DNA from: Chitinophagaceae bacterium
Lineage (GTDB): Bacteria > Bacteroidota > Bacteroidia > Chitinophagales > Chitinophagaceae
Reading direction: 5' to 3'
Length of the DNA: 64,000 bases
NCBI GenBank assembly: GCA_024103425.1
Contig: JAGFIS010000045.1
Span: forward strand, 1 to 64,000
Made by a program: the position numbers and the translations under genes. Numbering within the stretch: the first letter of the stretch is position 1; every line of letters begins with the position of its first letter. Positions 1 through 9,966 of the stretch are shown here, piece by piece. The notes under the pieces are model-generated. The model made no database searches and was not told the origin of the DNA. It saw only the letters and a program-made list of their open reading frames with translations.

Positions 1-2
1 TG

Positions 3-608
3 TCTCCTCTTATGATTACCCTGTTTGCAATGTGGATTTTGAAAGAGCGGCTGGGCTGGCTGAAGGGTGCGGGTCTTGCCATGGCACTCATCGGTGCAAT
101 TTTCTTACTCAAAGGCAAGGAGTCTTATGGGGGCGATAATATTTTACTGGGCGACTCGCTGATAATATTGAGTACCCTGGCTTATTCCGGTTATTTTATT
201 ATTGCCAAACCGTTGATGGAGAAATATTCGGCAATGATGGTGACACGGATGATTTTTACCTTCGGTACGATTATGATTCTGCCGGTATGTGTGAAAGAAA
301 TAGGAGAGTTTGCCCTCTTTTCTATGACGGGGAAAGAGTGGTTGCTTTTCTTCATCATCTGTGTACCGGGTACGTTTCTGGCCTATGTTTTTAATCTCTA
401 TGGTATAAAAGTTCTCAATGCTTCAATTGCAGGAGCATATATTTATACACAGCCTTTATTCACAGGTGTTATCGCTGTTTTGTATCTAAACGAGGTCTTG
501 ACACCCAATAAACTGATTGCTACGGCACTAATTTTTTCAGGATTGTATCTGGTGCAGAAAAAACGGGCAAAAAAAGTAGATAACCCTGACCGGAGTACTG
601 GTTTTTAA
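3..608 (+). CDS. EamA/DMT-family permease, 5' truncated by window edge
   Basis: This is the C-terminal part of a drug/metabolite-type (EamA) inner-membrane transporter. The frame is open to the left edge, so the real start lies outside the window. About 200 residues remain, with at least five hydrophobic helices and the second EamA repeat (helix pattern GDSLIILSTLAYSGYFIIAK through to the closing helix LIATALIFSGLYLVQ). A basic cytoplasmic tail (QKKRAKK) ends the protein. The family exports or imports small metabolites; the substrate cannot be read from the sequence. dnaN follows after 38 bp but has its own promoter-like element. Confidence 0.85.
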   Translation, partial: SPLMITLFAMWILKERLGWLKGAGLAMALIGAIFLLKGKESYGGDNILLGDSLIILSTLAYSGYFIIAKPLMEKYSAMMVTRMIFTFGTIMILPVCVKEIGEFALFSMTGKEWLLFFIICVPGTFLAYVFNLYGIKVLNASIAGAYIYTQPLFTGVIAVLYLNEVLTPNKLIATALIFSGLYLVQKKRAKKVDNPDRSTGF

Positions 609-622
609 TAATTACGAATCTT

Positions 623-630
623 TATCTTTG
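623..630 (+). promoter_or_regulatory. Bacteroidota -7 element (TATCTTTG) upstream of dnaN
   Basis: TATCTTTG matches the TAnnTTTG -7 consensus of Bacteroidota sigma-A promoters and lies 16 bp before the dnaN ATG. No clear -33 TTTG is seen at the usual spacing, so this is a motif match only. Confidence 0.4.
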
Positions 631-646
631 GCAATAAACATATAGT

Positions 647-1774
647 ATGAAGTTCATCGTTTCCTCTACACAACTGCTTAAAAATCTGCAACAAATCAGC
701 GGTGTTTTGAATACCAATACCGTGCTTCCTATATTACTCGATTTCTTATTCGAGATTCAGGGAAATGAACTGACTGTCAAAGGCACAGACCTCGAGACAA
801 CGGTAAAAGTGAAAATTGATATCGAAGCCCGCGAAGACGGCAGGGTGTGTATTCCCGCGAGGATATTGATGGATTCACTCAGAAACATTCCTGAGCAACC
901 GCTCACATTCACTATAGATAAATCTTATGCAGTTGAGATTACCAGTGATACCGGTAAGTATAAGATTATGGGAGAGAACCCGGAGAACTATCCCAAAGAT
1001 CCTGACACTGAGGAGTCTGTTTCATACAATATGCCAGCAACGGCAATGCACGCAGTCATCAACAAATGTCTTTTTGCTGCAGGAACAGACAGCCTACGCC
1101 CGGCCATGGCGGGTGTATTTTTTGAGTTATCGAAGAAGAGCCTGACTACTGTTGCTACCGATGCGCATCGCCTGGCAAAGCTTACAAGAACAGATATTCA
1201 CCATTCAGAAGATGCTTCATTCATCGTACCGAAGAAGCCTCTGTTGCTGATGAAGAACCTGTTGCCGGTATCAGATGAAGAACTGACTGTTTCTTACAAC
1301 TCTAAACACATGTTTGTAAGCCATGGTAACTCAGAGGTGATGTGCCGCCTGATAGATGCTCGTTATCCCGACTACAGGGTAGTAATACCTTCAAACAATC
1401 CATATAAGCTTATTGTTAATAAAAGTGACTTTGAGCTCGCCCTGCGCCGTGTAAGTGTGTTCAGTAATAAGAGTACATATTTAGTAGCCCTGACAATTGC
1501 CGGAAGCGAGTTAACACTTGAATCGCAGGATGTGGATTTGAGTTTTGAAGGTAACGAGCGTATGTCGTGCCAGTACGAGGGAGAAGATATGCAGATAGCC
1601 TTCAATGCAAAAACATTGATTGAGATGCTGGCTGCGGCTGATACAGACGAAGTAGTTATTGAGCTGACATCACCGACGAAGCCCGGCATCCTGAGGCCTT
1701 ATGGTAATGAAGACAAGAGAGATAAGAACGAAGACCTGTTGATGTTGCTGATGCCTTTGGTGATTACTGTATAA
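647..1774 (+). CDS. dnaN: DNA polymerase III beta subunit (sliding clamp)
   Basis: This is the ring-shaped clamp that tethers the replicative polymerase to DNA. The 375-residue length and three successive clamp domains fit the family. It begins MKFIVSSTQLLKNLQQISGV, as is usual in Bacteroidota, and ends with a variant of the conserved C-terminal motif (LLMLLMPLVITV, near the usual LMPM/LMLIMPV). The stretch just before the end (GILRPYGNEDKRDKNEDLL) carries an acidic/basic insert common in the phylum. No replication origin features such as DnaA boxes or dnaA were recognised beside it. The ATG at 647 is supported by the N-terminal match. Confidence 0.97.
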   Translation: MKFIVSSTQLLKNLQQISGVLNTNTVLPILLDFLFEIQGNELTVKGTDLETTVKVKIDIEAREDGRVCIPARILMDSLRNIPEQPLTFTIDKSYAVEITSDTGKYKIMGENPENYPKDPDTEESVSYNMPATAMHAVINKCLFAAGTDSLRPAMAGVFFELSKKSLTTVATDAHRLAKLTRTDIHHSEDASFIVPKKPLLLMKNLLPVSDEELTVSYNSKHMFVSHGNSEVMCRLIDARYPDYRVVIPSNNPYKLIVNKSDFELALRRVSVFSNKSTYLVALTIAGSELTLESQDVDLSFEGNERMSCQYEGEDMQIAFNAKTLIEMLAAADTDEVVIELTSPTKPGILRPYGNEDKRDKNEDLLMLLMPLVITV

Positions 1775-1868
1775 GGATTCCGTCCGGAAAAAATAATTCT
1801 CTTTAAAAGCTGTAGCCTTTTTTGATGCTGCAGTTTCCTTTAATTTTTGATTCATCCCACCAGAAACG

Positions 1869-2606
1869 ATGAAGTCTGTTGCTTTGATACCCGCCCGTTA
1901 TGCCTCCACCCGCTTCCCGGGTAAACTGATGCAGATGCTGGGCGATAAGACCATTATCAGACATACTTACGAGAATACAATTAGAACACATCTGTTTGAC
2001 GAGGTGATTGTAGTGACAGATGATGAACGGATTTTTGACGAGATTGTGCATTACGGTGGATATGCAATGATGAGCAGGGGAGACTTTGAATCCGGCAGCG
2101 ACAGAATTGCTTCTATTGCAGAAGGACTCGATACTGAAGTAATCATCAATGTGCAGGGAGACGAACCATTCGTAAACATTCCGGGGCTGAAAGCTTTGCT
2201 AAGTGCATTCAACGATGAGAAGGTAAGAGTTGCCTCGTTAATGACACCGATAAGCAAGGAAGAAGACATCCTCAACCCGAATTATGTGAAGGTAGTTACA
2301 GCCCAAAACGGAGATGCGTTATATTTTTCGAGAGCACCAATTCCCTATAAAAGAAATACAGGATCTGCGGTTCAGTATATGAAACACATTGGTATTTATG
2401 GTTACCGTAAAGAGGAGTTACTTAAGTTTCCTCATTTGGAGAAAACGCCATTGGAGTTAGCAGAAAAGTTAGAGCAATTGCGGTATCTGGAGAATGGTAT
2501 CCCCATTAGAATGATACTAACGGATGAAACACCTTTATCGATCGATACGCCGGAAGATCTTGAAAAGGCAAAAAGGTTTTATGAGAATTTGAACACCGGT
2601 GCTTAG
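1869..2606 (+). CDS. kdsB: 3-deoxy-manno-octulosonate cytidylyltransferase
   Basis: This enzyme activates KDO with CTP to CMP-KDO for lipopolysaccharide core synthesis in the cytoplasm. The 245-residue length is normal. The N-terminal nucleotide-binding signature is clear (ALIPARYASTRFPGK), followed by the GDEPF motif near residue 97 and a closing SIDTPEDLEKA motif near the end. It lies 94 bp after dnaN and 24 bp before corA, on the same strand. Its presence shows a Gram-negative outer membrane with KDO-containing lipid A core. Confidence 0.96.
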   Translation: MKSVALIPARYASTRFPGKLMQMLGDKTIIRHTYENTIRTHLFDEVIVVTDDERIFDEIVHYGGYAMMSRGDFESGSDRIASIAEGLDTEVIINVQGDEPFVNIPGLKALLSAFNDEKVRVASLMTPISKEEDILNPNYVKVVTAQNGDALYFSRAPIPYKRNTGSAVQYMKHIGIYGYRKEELLKFPHLEKTPLELAEKLEQLRYLENGIPIRMILTDETPLSIDTPEDLEKAKRFYENLNTGA

Positions 2607-2630
2607 CTTAACTTTAATCTATAAATTATC

Positions 2631-3716
2631 ATGCGCAGAGAAAAGAGAACAAGATTGGGCAATCCTTTTCCAAGACGGCATTCAAGAATATTGCATGTAA
2701 ACCCGACGGTACATCCGTCAAAGCCCGAACCCGTAAAATCGAATATTACAGCTTACGAGTACGACCCTCTGAATCTGAATATCCATAAGCCGGCTACGGT
2801 ACAAGATTGTGTTAAGCTGAAAGACAGTGTCAGTAATCTCTGGATAAATGTAGAAGGCATCCGCCAGGATGATATCAGCAAGTTGAGTGCAGCCTTTGGA
2901 ATCCATCCACTCCTGGCCGAAGATATCATGAGCCAGGGGCAGCGGTCGAAGATGGATGAAATGGATGATCTGCTTTATGTTTTAATGTACATGCTCTACT
3001 ATAATGCAGAGACGAAGATGCTCGAAGCAGAGCAGATCAGTATTGTGCTGGGAAAGAAGTTTGTAATAACTTTTCAGGAAGATTCAAGAAGAGATTTCCT
3101 TAAGGTGGTAGAAGAGAGGTTGAATAATCCCGGAGGAAAGATTCGTCAAAATGCACCCGATTATCTTTTTTATTCATTAGTCGATCTTGTTGTTGATAAT
3201 TATTTTGTTATCATGGAAAGGCTGGGAGAGAACATTGAAGATCTTGAAGAAGAAATCATCCAGAGGGCTAATACGGTTACCCTCGGAAGCATTAACTCGC
3301 TGAGGAAAGAAATGATTTTCCTGAAACGGAATATTACTCCGGTGCGCGAACTTGTTGGAAGTATCATGCGCAGTGATACAGATCTTATTGAGGTGAGAAC
3401 CGGGAAATACTTCAAAGATGTGTACGACCATATCGTGCAGGCCAGTGAGCTTTCTGAGAACTATCGCGATATGATGCTCAACTTACACGATCTGTATCTG
3501 AGTGAGCTGAATTTGAAAATGAATGAAGTGATGAAGGTTATGGCAATTGTTACCTGCCTGCTCGCTCCCGCAACCGTGATCGGTGGTATTTTTGGGATGA
3601 ACTTCAGTTCGATGCCCTGGTTGCACAATCATTTCGGCTTCTGGATGGCGGTTGGGGTGATGCTGCTCATCCCTGTCTGGATGATGTGGATATTCAAGAG
3701 AAGGGGCTGGTTTTAA
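2631..3716 (+). CDS. corA: CorA family magnesium/cobalt transporter
   Basis: This is an inner-membrane homopentameric Mg2+ channel. A long cytoplasmic alpha/beta and coiled-coil region (about residues 1-290) precedes two C-terminal membrane helices. The pore signature GMN is present at the end of the first helix (IGGIFGMNFSSMPW), and the protein ends with the basic cytoplasmic tail typical of CorA (FKRRGWF). Its 361 residues exceed E. coli CorA because of a basic N-terminal extension (MRREKRTRLG...). It lies 24 bp after kdsB and may be cotranscribed, although the functions are unrelated. Confidence 0.95.
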   Translation: MRREKRTRLGNPFPRRHSRILHVNPTVHPSKPEPVKSNITAYEYDPLNLNIHKPATVQDCVKLKDSVSNLWINVEGIRQDDISKLSAAFGIHPLLAEDIMSQGQRSKMDEMDDLLYVLMYMLYYNAETKMLEAEQISIVLGKKFVITFQEDSRRDFLKVVEERLNNPGGKIRQNAPDYLFYSLVDLVVDNYFVIMERLGENIEDLEEEIIQRANTVTLGSINSLRKEMIFLKRNITPVRELVGSIMRSDTDLIEVRTGKYFKDVYDHIVQASELSENYRDMMLNLHDLYLSELNLKMNEVMKVMAIVTCLLAPATVIGGIFGMNFSSMPWLHNHFGFWMAVGVMLLIPVWMMWIFKRRGWF

Positions 3717-3761
3717 GCAAAGACATTATTACTGCGCCCTCTTTTTTATCACAGTTTTCCT

Positions 3762-4745
3762 TCAGGTTGGCGAAGTTGTCCGTTTCTTCTTCACAATATC
3801 CTTTATAATCAGTTTAGCGTGTTCGCGGCAGTTTTCGATAAACCATTTATGTGTGTTCAATCCACCACAGATGACACCAGCCAGGTAGATTCCTTTAATG
3901 TTTGATTCGTGAGTTTTTTCATCATAAGATGGTCTCATCACTCCATCTTTTGAAAGATTCACTCCCATTTTTTTAATGAAGTCTAAATCAGGCCGGTAGC
4001 CGGTCATAGCAAGTACCCAGTCGTTAGGGACAGTTACTTTACCTTCCGGAGTAAGGATATCCACTTCTTTCTCCCGTATCTCTTTTATTGTTGAGTTGTA
4101 ATAAACTTTTATCGAACCTTCGTTAATGCGGTTCAGAATATCCGGACGTACCCAATACTTCACCCGCTCGCTTATTTTATCATCACGGATGACAAGGGTT
4201 ACCCGGGCTCCTTTTCTCCAGGTTTCCAGTGCAGCATCGATGGCTGAATTAGCTGCTCCGACAACAATCACATCCTGAAAAGCATAGAAATGCGGATCGT
4301 CGTAGTAGTGTTTAACCTTCTTGAGCTTTTCACCCTTTACGTTCATCATTACAGGAATACCGTAGAAACCTGTAGCAACAATAACGTTTGCAGCTCTGTA
4401 TGTGTTACGGGTGGTAGTGATTTTTTTAAATTTTCCCGAACGAGCAACTTCTTTTACTTCTTCAAAGAAGTGAATATTAAGAATGAACGTAGTTACAATT
4501 CGTCTGTAGTATTCCAAAGCCTCCCTTCTTACCGGCCGGCGATTGTTGCTCACGAATGGAACGCCGCCGATCTCCAGCCGCTCACTCGTGCTGAAGAAAG
4601 TCATATTTACAGGATAGTGATAAAGGGAGTTCACCAATGCAGCTTTCTCTATAATCAGGTATTCAAGTCCTGCTCTCTGTGCTGCGATACCACAAGCCAG
4701 TCCGATAGGGCCACCACCAATGATAATAACGTCATAGGTTTTCAT
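3762..4745 (-). CDS. ypdA: YpdA-like FAD/NAD(P)-dependent disulfide reductase
   Basis: This is a single-domain flavoprotein of the YpdA/thioredoxin-reductase-like family. In Firmicutes and some Bacteroidota its members reduce bacillithiol disulfide. A dinucleotide-binding motif is visible at the N-terminus (DVIIIGGGPIGLACG) and a second GxGxxx motif at the NADPH domain (VVGAANSAIDAALE). There is no CxxC pair in the thioredoxin-reductase position, as expected for YpdA. I chose the ATG at 4745 over an upstream TTG at 4754, because the -7 promoter element occupies 4752-4759 and overlaps that TTG. The product is 327 residues. It is convergent with corA. Confidence 0.85.
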   Translation of the reverse strand: MKTYDVIIIGGGPIGLACGIAAQRAGLEYLIIEKAALVNSLYHYPVNMTFFSTSERLEIGGVPFVSNNRRPVRREALEYYRRIVTTFILNIHFFEEVKEVARSGKFKKITTTRNTYRAANVIVATGFYGIPVMMNVKGEKLKKVKHYYDDPHFYAFQDVIVVGAANSAIDAALETWRKGARVTLVIRDDKISERVKYWVRPDILNRINEGSIKVYYNSTIKEIREKEVDILTPEGKVTVPNDWVLAMTGYRPDLDFIKKMGVNLSKDGVMRPSYDEKTHESNIKGIYLAGVICGGLNTHKWFIENCREHAKLIIKDIVKKKRTTSPT

Positions 4746-4751
4746 TGCCGG

Positions 4752-4759
4752 CAAAATTA
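4752..4759 (-). promoter_or_regulatory. Bacteroidota -7 element (TAATTTTG) directly before ypdA
   Basis: On the minus strand TAATTTTG ends 6 bp before the ATG at 4745. Transcription would then start at or within a few bases of the start codon, giving a leaderless or nearly leaderless mRNA. No clear -33 TTTG is visible. Confidence 0.45.
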
Positions 4760-4824
4760 GGAAGTGTCGGGCACTCCGGAAAGAATAGAGGATAGGCAGT
4801 TTTTATACCGTCGTTTAGTGGAAA

Positions 4825-4866
4825 GAAAAAAGGCCTTGAAATCTATTAAAATTTCAAAGCCTTTTA
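4825..4866 (-). terminator. Intrinsic terminator (bidirectional) after the porU-like gene
   Basis: A hairpin of AAAAGGC-C-TTGAAAT paired with ATTTCAA-A-GCCTTTT around an 8-base loop lies 31 bp downstream of the sortase stop codon. The A and T tracts on both sides make it usable in either direction, separating this operon from ypdA. Confidence 0.8.
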
Positions 4867-4896
4867 AGATTATATATAGTCTCGGGTTAGTTCGTT

Positions 4897-7800
4897 TTAT
4901 CTCATCAGGTACATCTTACCATATCCGTTCTTGAAGAACTTATCGGTATTATCATCCCTATCGATGAATTTATCCATCCTTCTGCCGTTGAGGTTGGTGA
5001 GGACTCTGTACAGATAAACACCGTTGGCCAGTTTCTGTCCGTACATATCTGTTCCGTCCCACTTGTATTCTGTAATGTTTCTACCAACGTGAATCGGGCC
5101 GAGTTCTTCTTTAGTGATTTCTTTGACTACTTTTCCTGTTACGGTCAGGATTTGTATCCGCAAGTTTTGAGGAACTTCAGAACCTGTTATTGTGAACACG
5201 AAAGCTGTTGATGTTGTAAACGGATTCGGATAGTTCAACAGGTTAGAGATCATTGGTTTACCTATAACCCTAAAGGTTACATGATATCCTGTCTTGCCCG
5301 CATCATTACCAACAGCGTCTTTTCCGGTTATCATCAGTTCGTATTCATCATCTTCTGCATCAAACGAAGGTGTAAATTCTATCGTTGCAGTGTTATCCGG
5401 ACCGGTAGCAGGGGTAAACCTGAGAGTATCGCTGTTGAAATAATAATTGTGCAGCGATCCGTCGGGGAACTTAACCTTCACTTTTATCAACGAGGTATCC
5501 TTTAGTTTCAAAAACTCACTCTCGTCCTGCAGTTTAATAAGGATGGTAGGTTTAGCCGATACAATGTCCCGGTTGAGTATTCGCACACCGTCGAATGTAA
5601 CATCCATAAGAGGATTGAAGTTATCGGGGATAACATAGAAGTTATGGTATGCAAAGTTGTTGAAGTGTGTCTGCTCCGGCTGATCATTGTCGGGGTTAAA
5701 GTCGACAAATAAAGTATTCATTCCGGGGAATTCTTTCGTATCGATGTTATAGACAAACCTGATGGTGTCGCCGCTGATCAGAGGTTTGGCTTTTGGAACG
5801 CTTAAAGTATGCGTTACATTCTTTTCATCCATAACTGTCATCGTGATCTTCATACTGTCGAACGCTGTGGTACTGATGTTTTTGAATGCAATGCCAAATT
5901 CGAGAATTTCTCCCTGACGCAAGGTGTCTTTTGCGTTTAGATAGATGGATGGAGCGAGCGCACCTTCGGGGGTTTCATCACCTGTAACCATCCATTTTCT
6001 GAGTTGATACGGTGTGAGGTGTACGGGATCTATATTTTCCATTTGCAACCGCAGATACGGATACTGGGTTGCATCAACTCCGGAAATATCTACATCCTTT
6101 TGTGTTTCATTCAAAGTCATCAGCTCAGTACTGTTACCGTTTCTGTCTACTCCGATCAGGGTGACACGGGCGGTGTCGCTATTGGGAGTATCAGACTGGG
6201 CACCCTGCCAGTGCAATGTTTTCCATGATGCGGAAGGGCCGAAAAGCGGAGAAGTTACATGTCCAATGGTATCTTCGAGCATAAACTCTCTTTTTAGAGA
6301 AATCTTATCATAGATGCCTTCACTGAATACGATTCCGGGTTCGAAGTCTTCAGAGTTTTTCTTGTATATGAAGATGAATGTTCTAGGTATGTTGAAGGAA
6401 TCTATTTTGTAGAATCCCTGTTCTTTAAGTTTGTGGTACATGCTGATTCCGCTACCGTAAATGGCAGTATCTGCTGCCCATTCATCGGCATAGACATATG
6501 GACCGGTATTGGTTCCATTCCATCGGGCAACAACATAATAATTGTCGGGAATGGAATCAAGAAAGTCCATCACAAGTTTTCTGCCTGCTACAGTGTTTAT
6601 GTTTTCAAACTCGAAGTTTCCAACAGCTGAACTCCTGCATACAGTCACACTTCCAAACCTTGATTCGCCTTGAGGGATTAACCATGGTTTAAGTGTAATC
6701 GGATCGATAACAGAAAAGATTATTGTATTAAACTTACAGAAATCTGAAGTAAATCTTACCCCGTTGACATTCACTTGTGTTTCTGAACCCAGCTTGGCAG
6801 CAGTTGGGTATATCCCCGTGTTGGCGAAAATGTAATTCTCTTTCTTTTCGAATTGCCAGGCTCGCAGTGTATCCAGGTAAAGGTCGGACATTTCAGAACT
6901 CAGGTGCTGGAAGAAGTGCCCTTGTCCGAAACCGGTCTCATTTGGAATATACTGGAATGACGAGGTAATCCAGCGATAATCTTCTTCTTGTCCGGATTCC
7001 GGCTTGATAGAGACCCTCCAATAATAAACCGTGCTATCCTGATAGGAAATTCCAGGATCAAATTCTAGAATTCCTCCCGGTGAATTAATGGTCTTGGAGA
7101 TTTTAGAAGGCGAGTTGAACAATTGCGTAGTATCCAGTTCAAATTGGTAGGTTTTTGTACGCGAAATCGGATTGGCTGTACTTGCGTAGAGCTTCTGGCT
7201 TTGGTTGCCTATAATTGTAAAGTCTGCCGGATAGAAGGGCCTGGCCTCGTCTTCGTAGATATAAAATTCTTTAGTGATCGTGTTATTAGACTCCGATAGT
7301 TCATCAACAAGATTGCCGTCATCGATTGTTACTATGATTTTGTTTAACCCCTTGTCTCTTGTGGGCATTATTGGAATAACCAGATTGACAGAGTCTGCAT
7401 ATTTGATACCCGGTATCTTCTTCCTGATTATGGTTTCCTGATCACCCGAAGGATACACTCGTTTTACTAAGAAGTAAATCGAATCTTTAATAGCCTTTCC
7501 GAGGTTGTATGCTTTAACATTAACGGTAAAGTTATTCTCTGAGATGGAAATAAAGCCCGGATCGATTTTTATTTGAGGCGCCTCAATAATATAGTCTGGT
7601 TTGGGCAAAGCATGAAACCTCAAAGCCGGATCTCCTTGTAGATTCATTTCCTCGAGGTCAGTCCGACTGAAAAAACCGAGCCCGGGGTCATCACCCCTCA
7701 AGTTTTTAATGGTCTGTTTCATTATATCTCCTACAGCCCCTCCGTAGTGTGTTGTAGAGAGAAGTTTATAAAATGTCTTGTTGTATTCGTTAAGGTAAGG

Positions 7801-9957
7801 ACCAATTCCGTAGTGCGTGCTGGCTAAAAAGGTTACACTGCCTCGGCTTGGACTCAGTACAAAGTTTTCAGATATAGTCTTACTGCCTGATATGAATCTT
7901 GTCGAGTCGAAAACAAAAGTATTACCTGCCGTACATCCGCTGACGATGAACATCGGGTATTTACCCTGATTATTATAAGCGGAAGGGTCGTCGAGATTAT
8001 ACTCCAGAGTAGTGGCAGAGGAGTGACCAAAGTAAGCCAGAATACCGATACCCTGTTCAAACAGTTCTTCAATTCGTTTACTTGCAATATTTTGAACAGC
8101 AGCATTAGAGGTCTTACTGAAGTGTTCTATGTTTGACCCGGTAAGGGTATCTCGCAAGATACTGGCATAAGTGGCCATATAGTCCCGGAACTCAAAGTTC
8201 TCATCACTAGTTTTTCCTCCAGAGATTTGAAGAACATTTTTCATCCACAACCGCTCCTCTGTATTGTACGTTTGAGACTGTTGAGCCTCTTCATACTGCT
8301 GAACCTTATCAAGATAATTTCCGACTTCATCGCCTTTAACCGCAGAGATTCTGCCTATTGGAACAGTTGGTGTAGTGATCCCATATGGGGAAGACAGTAA
8401 AATATCCGATCCCGGACTGCCAAATGTAGGAACCAGGTTTAGATTGTCTCTGTAATTACTTTTTTTAAGCCGTACGTAGTCGTCGTAGATAACACCCCTC
8501 CCTATTAAAAATACATATCTCGGGTTTATACTAAATTTTGCAGCCGCGAATTGTATAAAGTCTTTAATCGCGAGAGGATGTTTTAGAATTCCATAAGAAA
8601 ACTGGTCGGATAGTTCGTGGATATCCACAATAATGGGATGAAACCCGCCTCCTGCGGGAGATGCTCTGTATTCCTTATACTCTTCTACGTAGTTTTTACC
8701 CGAGGAAGAGGTATAAAGTACCGGATTGGTAATTATGATATAATCTCCCTGATTCGCTGCATCAAGATAATTAATAAACTCTCTTTTTTTTAGTGAAGAG
8801 ACTTCTTTAATAGCTGAAGGAGCCTGGGTAACCAGTCTGAGTTTCAGTTTTGTTGATGACGGCAGAATTGCAAACTTAATTTTTCCCGGTGTGCTGGTAA
8901 TATCACCAACATACCTTTTTAGGTTGGTATAGTCGTAGAGGACAGGAGCTACCGAACCGGTATTAAAATTAGTAATCTCAAGGTATTTTCCCACGTTAGA
9001 GGGTTCCAGTTCGAAATAGTATTCTGATCGATTCGCAAAATTGAAAGTACTGGGGTAAGTTAGCTCCCAGAAGAGGGGAGTATATCTGTCTGTTGCTACC
9101 GGAGACATATTGAAAAACCTTACCAGTGTACTCGTTGCAGGATTCGTGAAGGTAGAAAGAGGTATATTGTTAATAGTACGCTTGACAAAATTGAAGTACG
9201 GCATTGACACTTCGTCGATAGTAGTTGCATCAATATTGACCCTGATATTTCTCGCATTGAAAGCATTTCCCACAGCACCATATGTCAATGATGCAGCAGG
9301 ACCACCCGTGTAGAGGTTGAGATTAGTCATTGTGGAGTGTCTGGCAGCACCCGCACCCGGTGAAATGTAGATTGAAGCCCACCCTTCCCCTTGTTCATAA
9401 GATGAGGAGTAAATATATACGCCGCCGGCCGGCTGCGCGAAACCGGGACTCAAAAGGTCCTGAAAGTAAATTCCCCTGGTATTCATGAAATAGAGTTCAG
9501 GCGGCAGGGTATTTCCCGCCACGTTATTATCTTCTGTAGTAAGCCTGGGACTACCACCGGAAGGGTTTACTGTCAGAAAATAGCTGGCTGTGTCTGAGAT
9601 AATACTGTTGTGGTCTGTGAGCTGGTATTCGGGTCTCGTATAGAGCTTAGTATCCGGTTTCCCGTCGTTTTTACGGCCGAAGATTTCAATAAAGCCTCCC
9701 TCATTCAGTGTTCCTGTGTTCACGGTAGCGAAGAAAGGTTCAACAACTCCGTTTCTCCAGAGCTCTAACTGTTCAACCGGAACGTTGCCCAGTCCTGCTG
9801 CTTGTAATGTTGATTTTGGGATCCGGTAAACACCGTCCTCGACAACATTGAACTTATAGTAAGCCTTGTTGTAATCGATCCAACTATTGTTATATGTCTG
9901 ACTTATCCCTGTAAGAGATAAAAACAATAACGATATAAATAAGAATTGCTTCTTCAT
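4897..9957 (-). CDS. porU: PorU-like C25 peptidase, type IX secretion sortase (PorU2-like)
   Basis: A 1686-residue exported cysteine peptidase of the gingipain (C25) family. Type IX sortases of this kind remove the C-terminal secretion signal of cargo and attach cargo to lipid at the cell surface. A signal peptide ends near residue 19 (LFLSLTGISQ). The C25 domain spans about residues 400-770, with the catalytic pair visible as His645 (YFGHSS) and Cys675 (VSGCTAGN). Beta-sandwich repeats follow, and a FlgD-like Ig domain closes the protein from about 1575 (NYPNPFTTST...ANGVYLYRV). Classical PorU is about 1100-1300 residues, so this fits the longer PorU2 type better. It lies 9 bp behind the PorV-like gene, in one operon. 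Confidence 0.85.
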   Translation of the reverse strand: MKKQFLFISLLFLSLTGISQTYNNSWIDYNKAYYKFNVVEDGVYRIPKSTLQAAGLGNVPVEQLELWRNGVVEPFFATVNTGTLNEGGFIEIFGRKNDGKPDTKLYTRPEYQLTDHNSIISDTASYFLTVNPSGGSPRLTTEDNNVAGNTLPPELYFMNTRGIYFQDLLSPGFAQPAGGVYIYSSSYEQGEGWASIYISPGAGAARHSTMTNLNLYTGGPAASLTYGAVGNAFNARNIRVNIDATTIDEVSMPYFNFVKRTINNIPLSTFTNPATSTLVRFFNMSPVATDRYTPLFWELTYPSTFNFANRSEYYFELEPSNVGKYLEITNFNTGSVAPVLYDYTNLKRYVGDITSTPGKIKFAILPSSTKLKLRLVTQAPSAIKEVSSLKKREFINYLDAANQGDYIIITNPVLYTSSSGKNYVEEYKEYRASPAGGGFHPIIVDIHELSDQFSYGILKHPLAIKDFIQFAAAKFSINPRYVFLIGRGVIYDDYVRLKKSNYRDNLNLVPTFGSPGSDILLSSPYGITTPTVPIGRISAVKGDEVGNYLDKVQQYEEAQQSQTYNTEERLWMKNVLQISGGKTSDENFEFRDYMATYASILRDTLTGSNIEHFSKTSNAAVQNIASKRIEELFEQGIGILAYFGHSSATTLEYNLDDPSAYNNQGKYPMFIVSGCTAGNTFVFDSTRFISGSKTISENFVLSPSRGSVTFLASTHYGIGPYLNEYNKTFYKLLSTTHYGGAVGDIMKQTIKNLRGDDPGLGFFSRTDLEEMNLQGDPALRFHALPKPDYIIEAPQIKIDPGFISISENNFTVNVKAYNLGKAIKDSIYFLVKRVYPSGDQETIIRKKIPGIKYADSVNLVIPIMPTRDKGLNKIIVTIDDGNLVDELSESNNTITKEFYIYEDEARPFYPADFTIIGNQSQKLYASTANPISRTKTYQFELDTTQLFNSPSKISKTINSPGGILEFDPGISYQDSTVYYWRVSIKPESGQEEDYRWITSSFQYIPNETGFGQGHFFQHLSSEMSDLYLDTLRAWQFEKKENYIFANTGIYPTAAKLGSETQVNVNGVRFTSDFCKFNTIIFSVIDPITLKPWLIPQGESRFGSVTVCRSSAVGNFEFENINTVAGRKLVMDFLDSIPDNYYVVARWNGTNTGPYVYADEWAADTAIYGSGISMYHKLKEQGFYKIDSFNIPRTFIFIYKKNSEDFEPGIVFSEGIYDKISLKREFMLEDTIGHVTSPLFGPSASWKTLHWQGAQSDTPNSDTARVTLIGVDRNGNSTELMTLNETQKDVDISGVDATQYPYLRLQMENIDPVHLTPYQLRKWMVTGDETPEGALAPSIYLNAKDTLRQGEILEFGIAFKNISTTAFDSMKITMTVMDEKNVTHTLSVPKAKPLISGDTIRFVYNIDTKEFPGMNTLFVDFNPDNDQPEQTHFNNFAYHNFYVIPDNFNPLMDVTFDGVRILNRDIVSAKPTILIKLQDESEFLKLKDTSLIKVKVKFPDGSLHNYYFNSDTLRFTPATGPDNTATIEFTPSFDAEDDEYELMITGKDAVGNDAGKTGYHVTFRVIGKPMISNLLNYPNPFTTSTAFVFTITGSEVPQNLRIQILTVTGKVVKEITKEELGPIHVGRNITEYKWDGTDMYGQKLANGVYLYRVLTNLNGRRMDKFIDRDDNTDKFFKNGYGKMYLMR

Positions 9958-9966
9958 AAAATCTCT

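Noticed and set aside
4290-4760. 156-codon plus-strand ORF
   Set aside because: Antisense to the ypdA-like gene; cysteine-rich low-quality translation.
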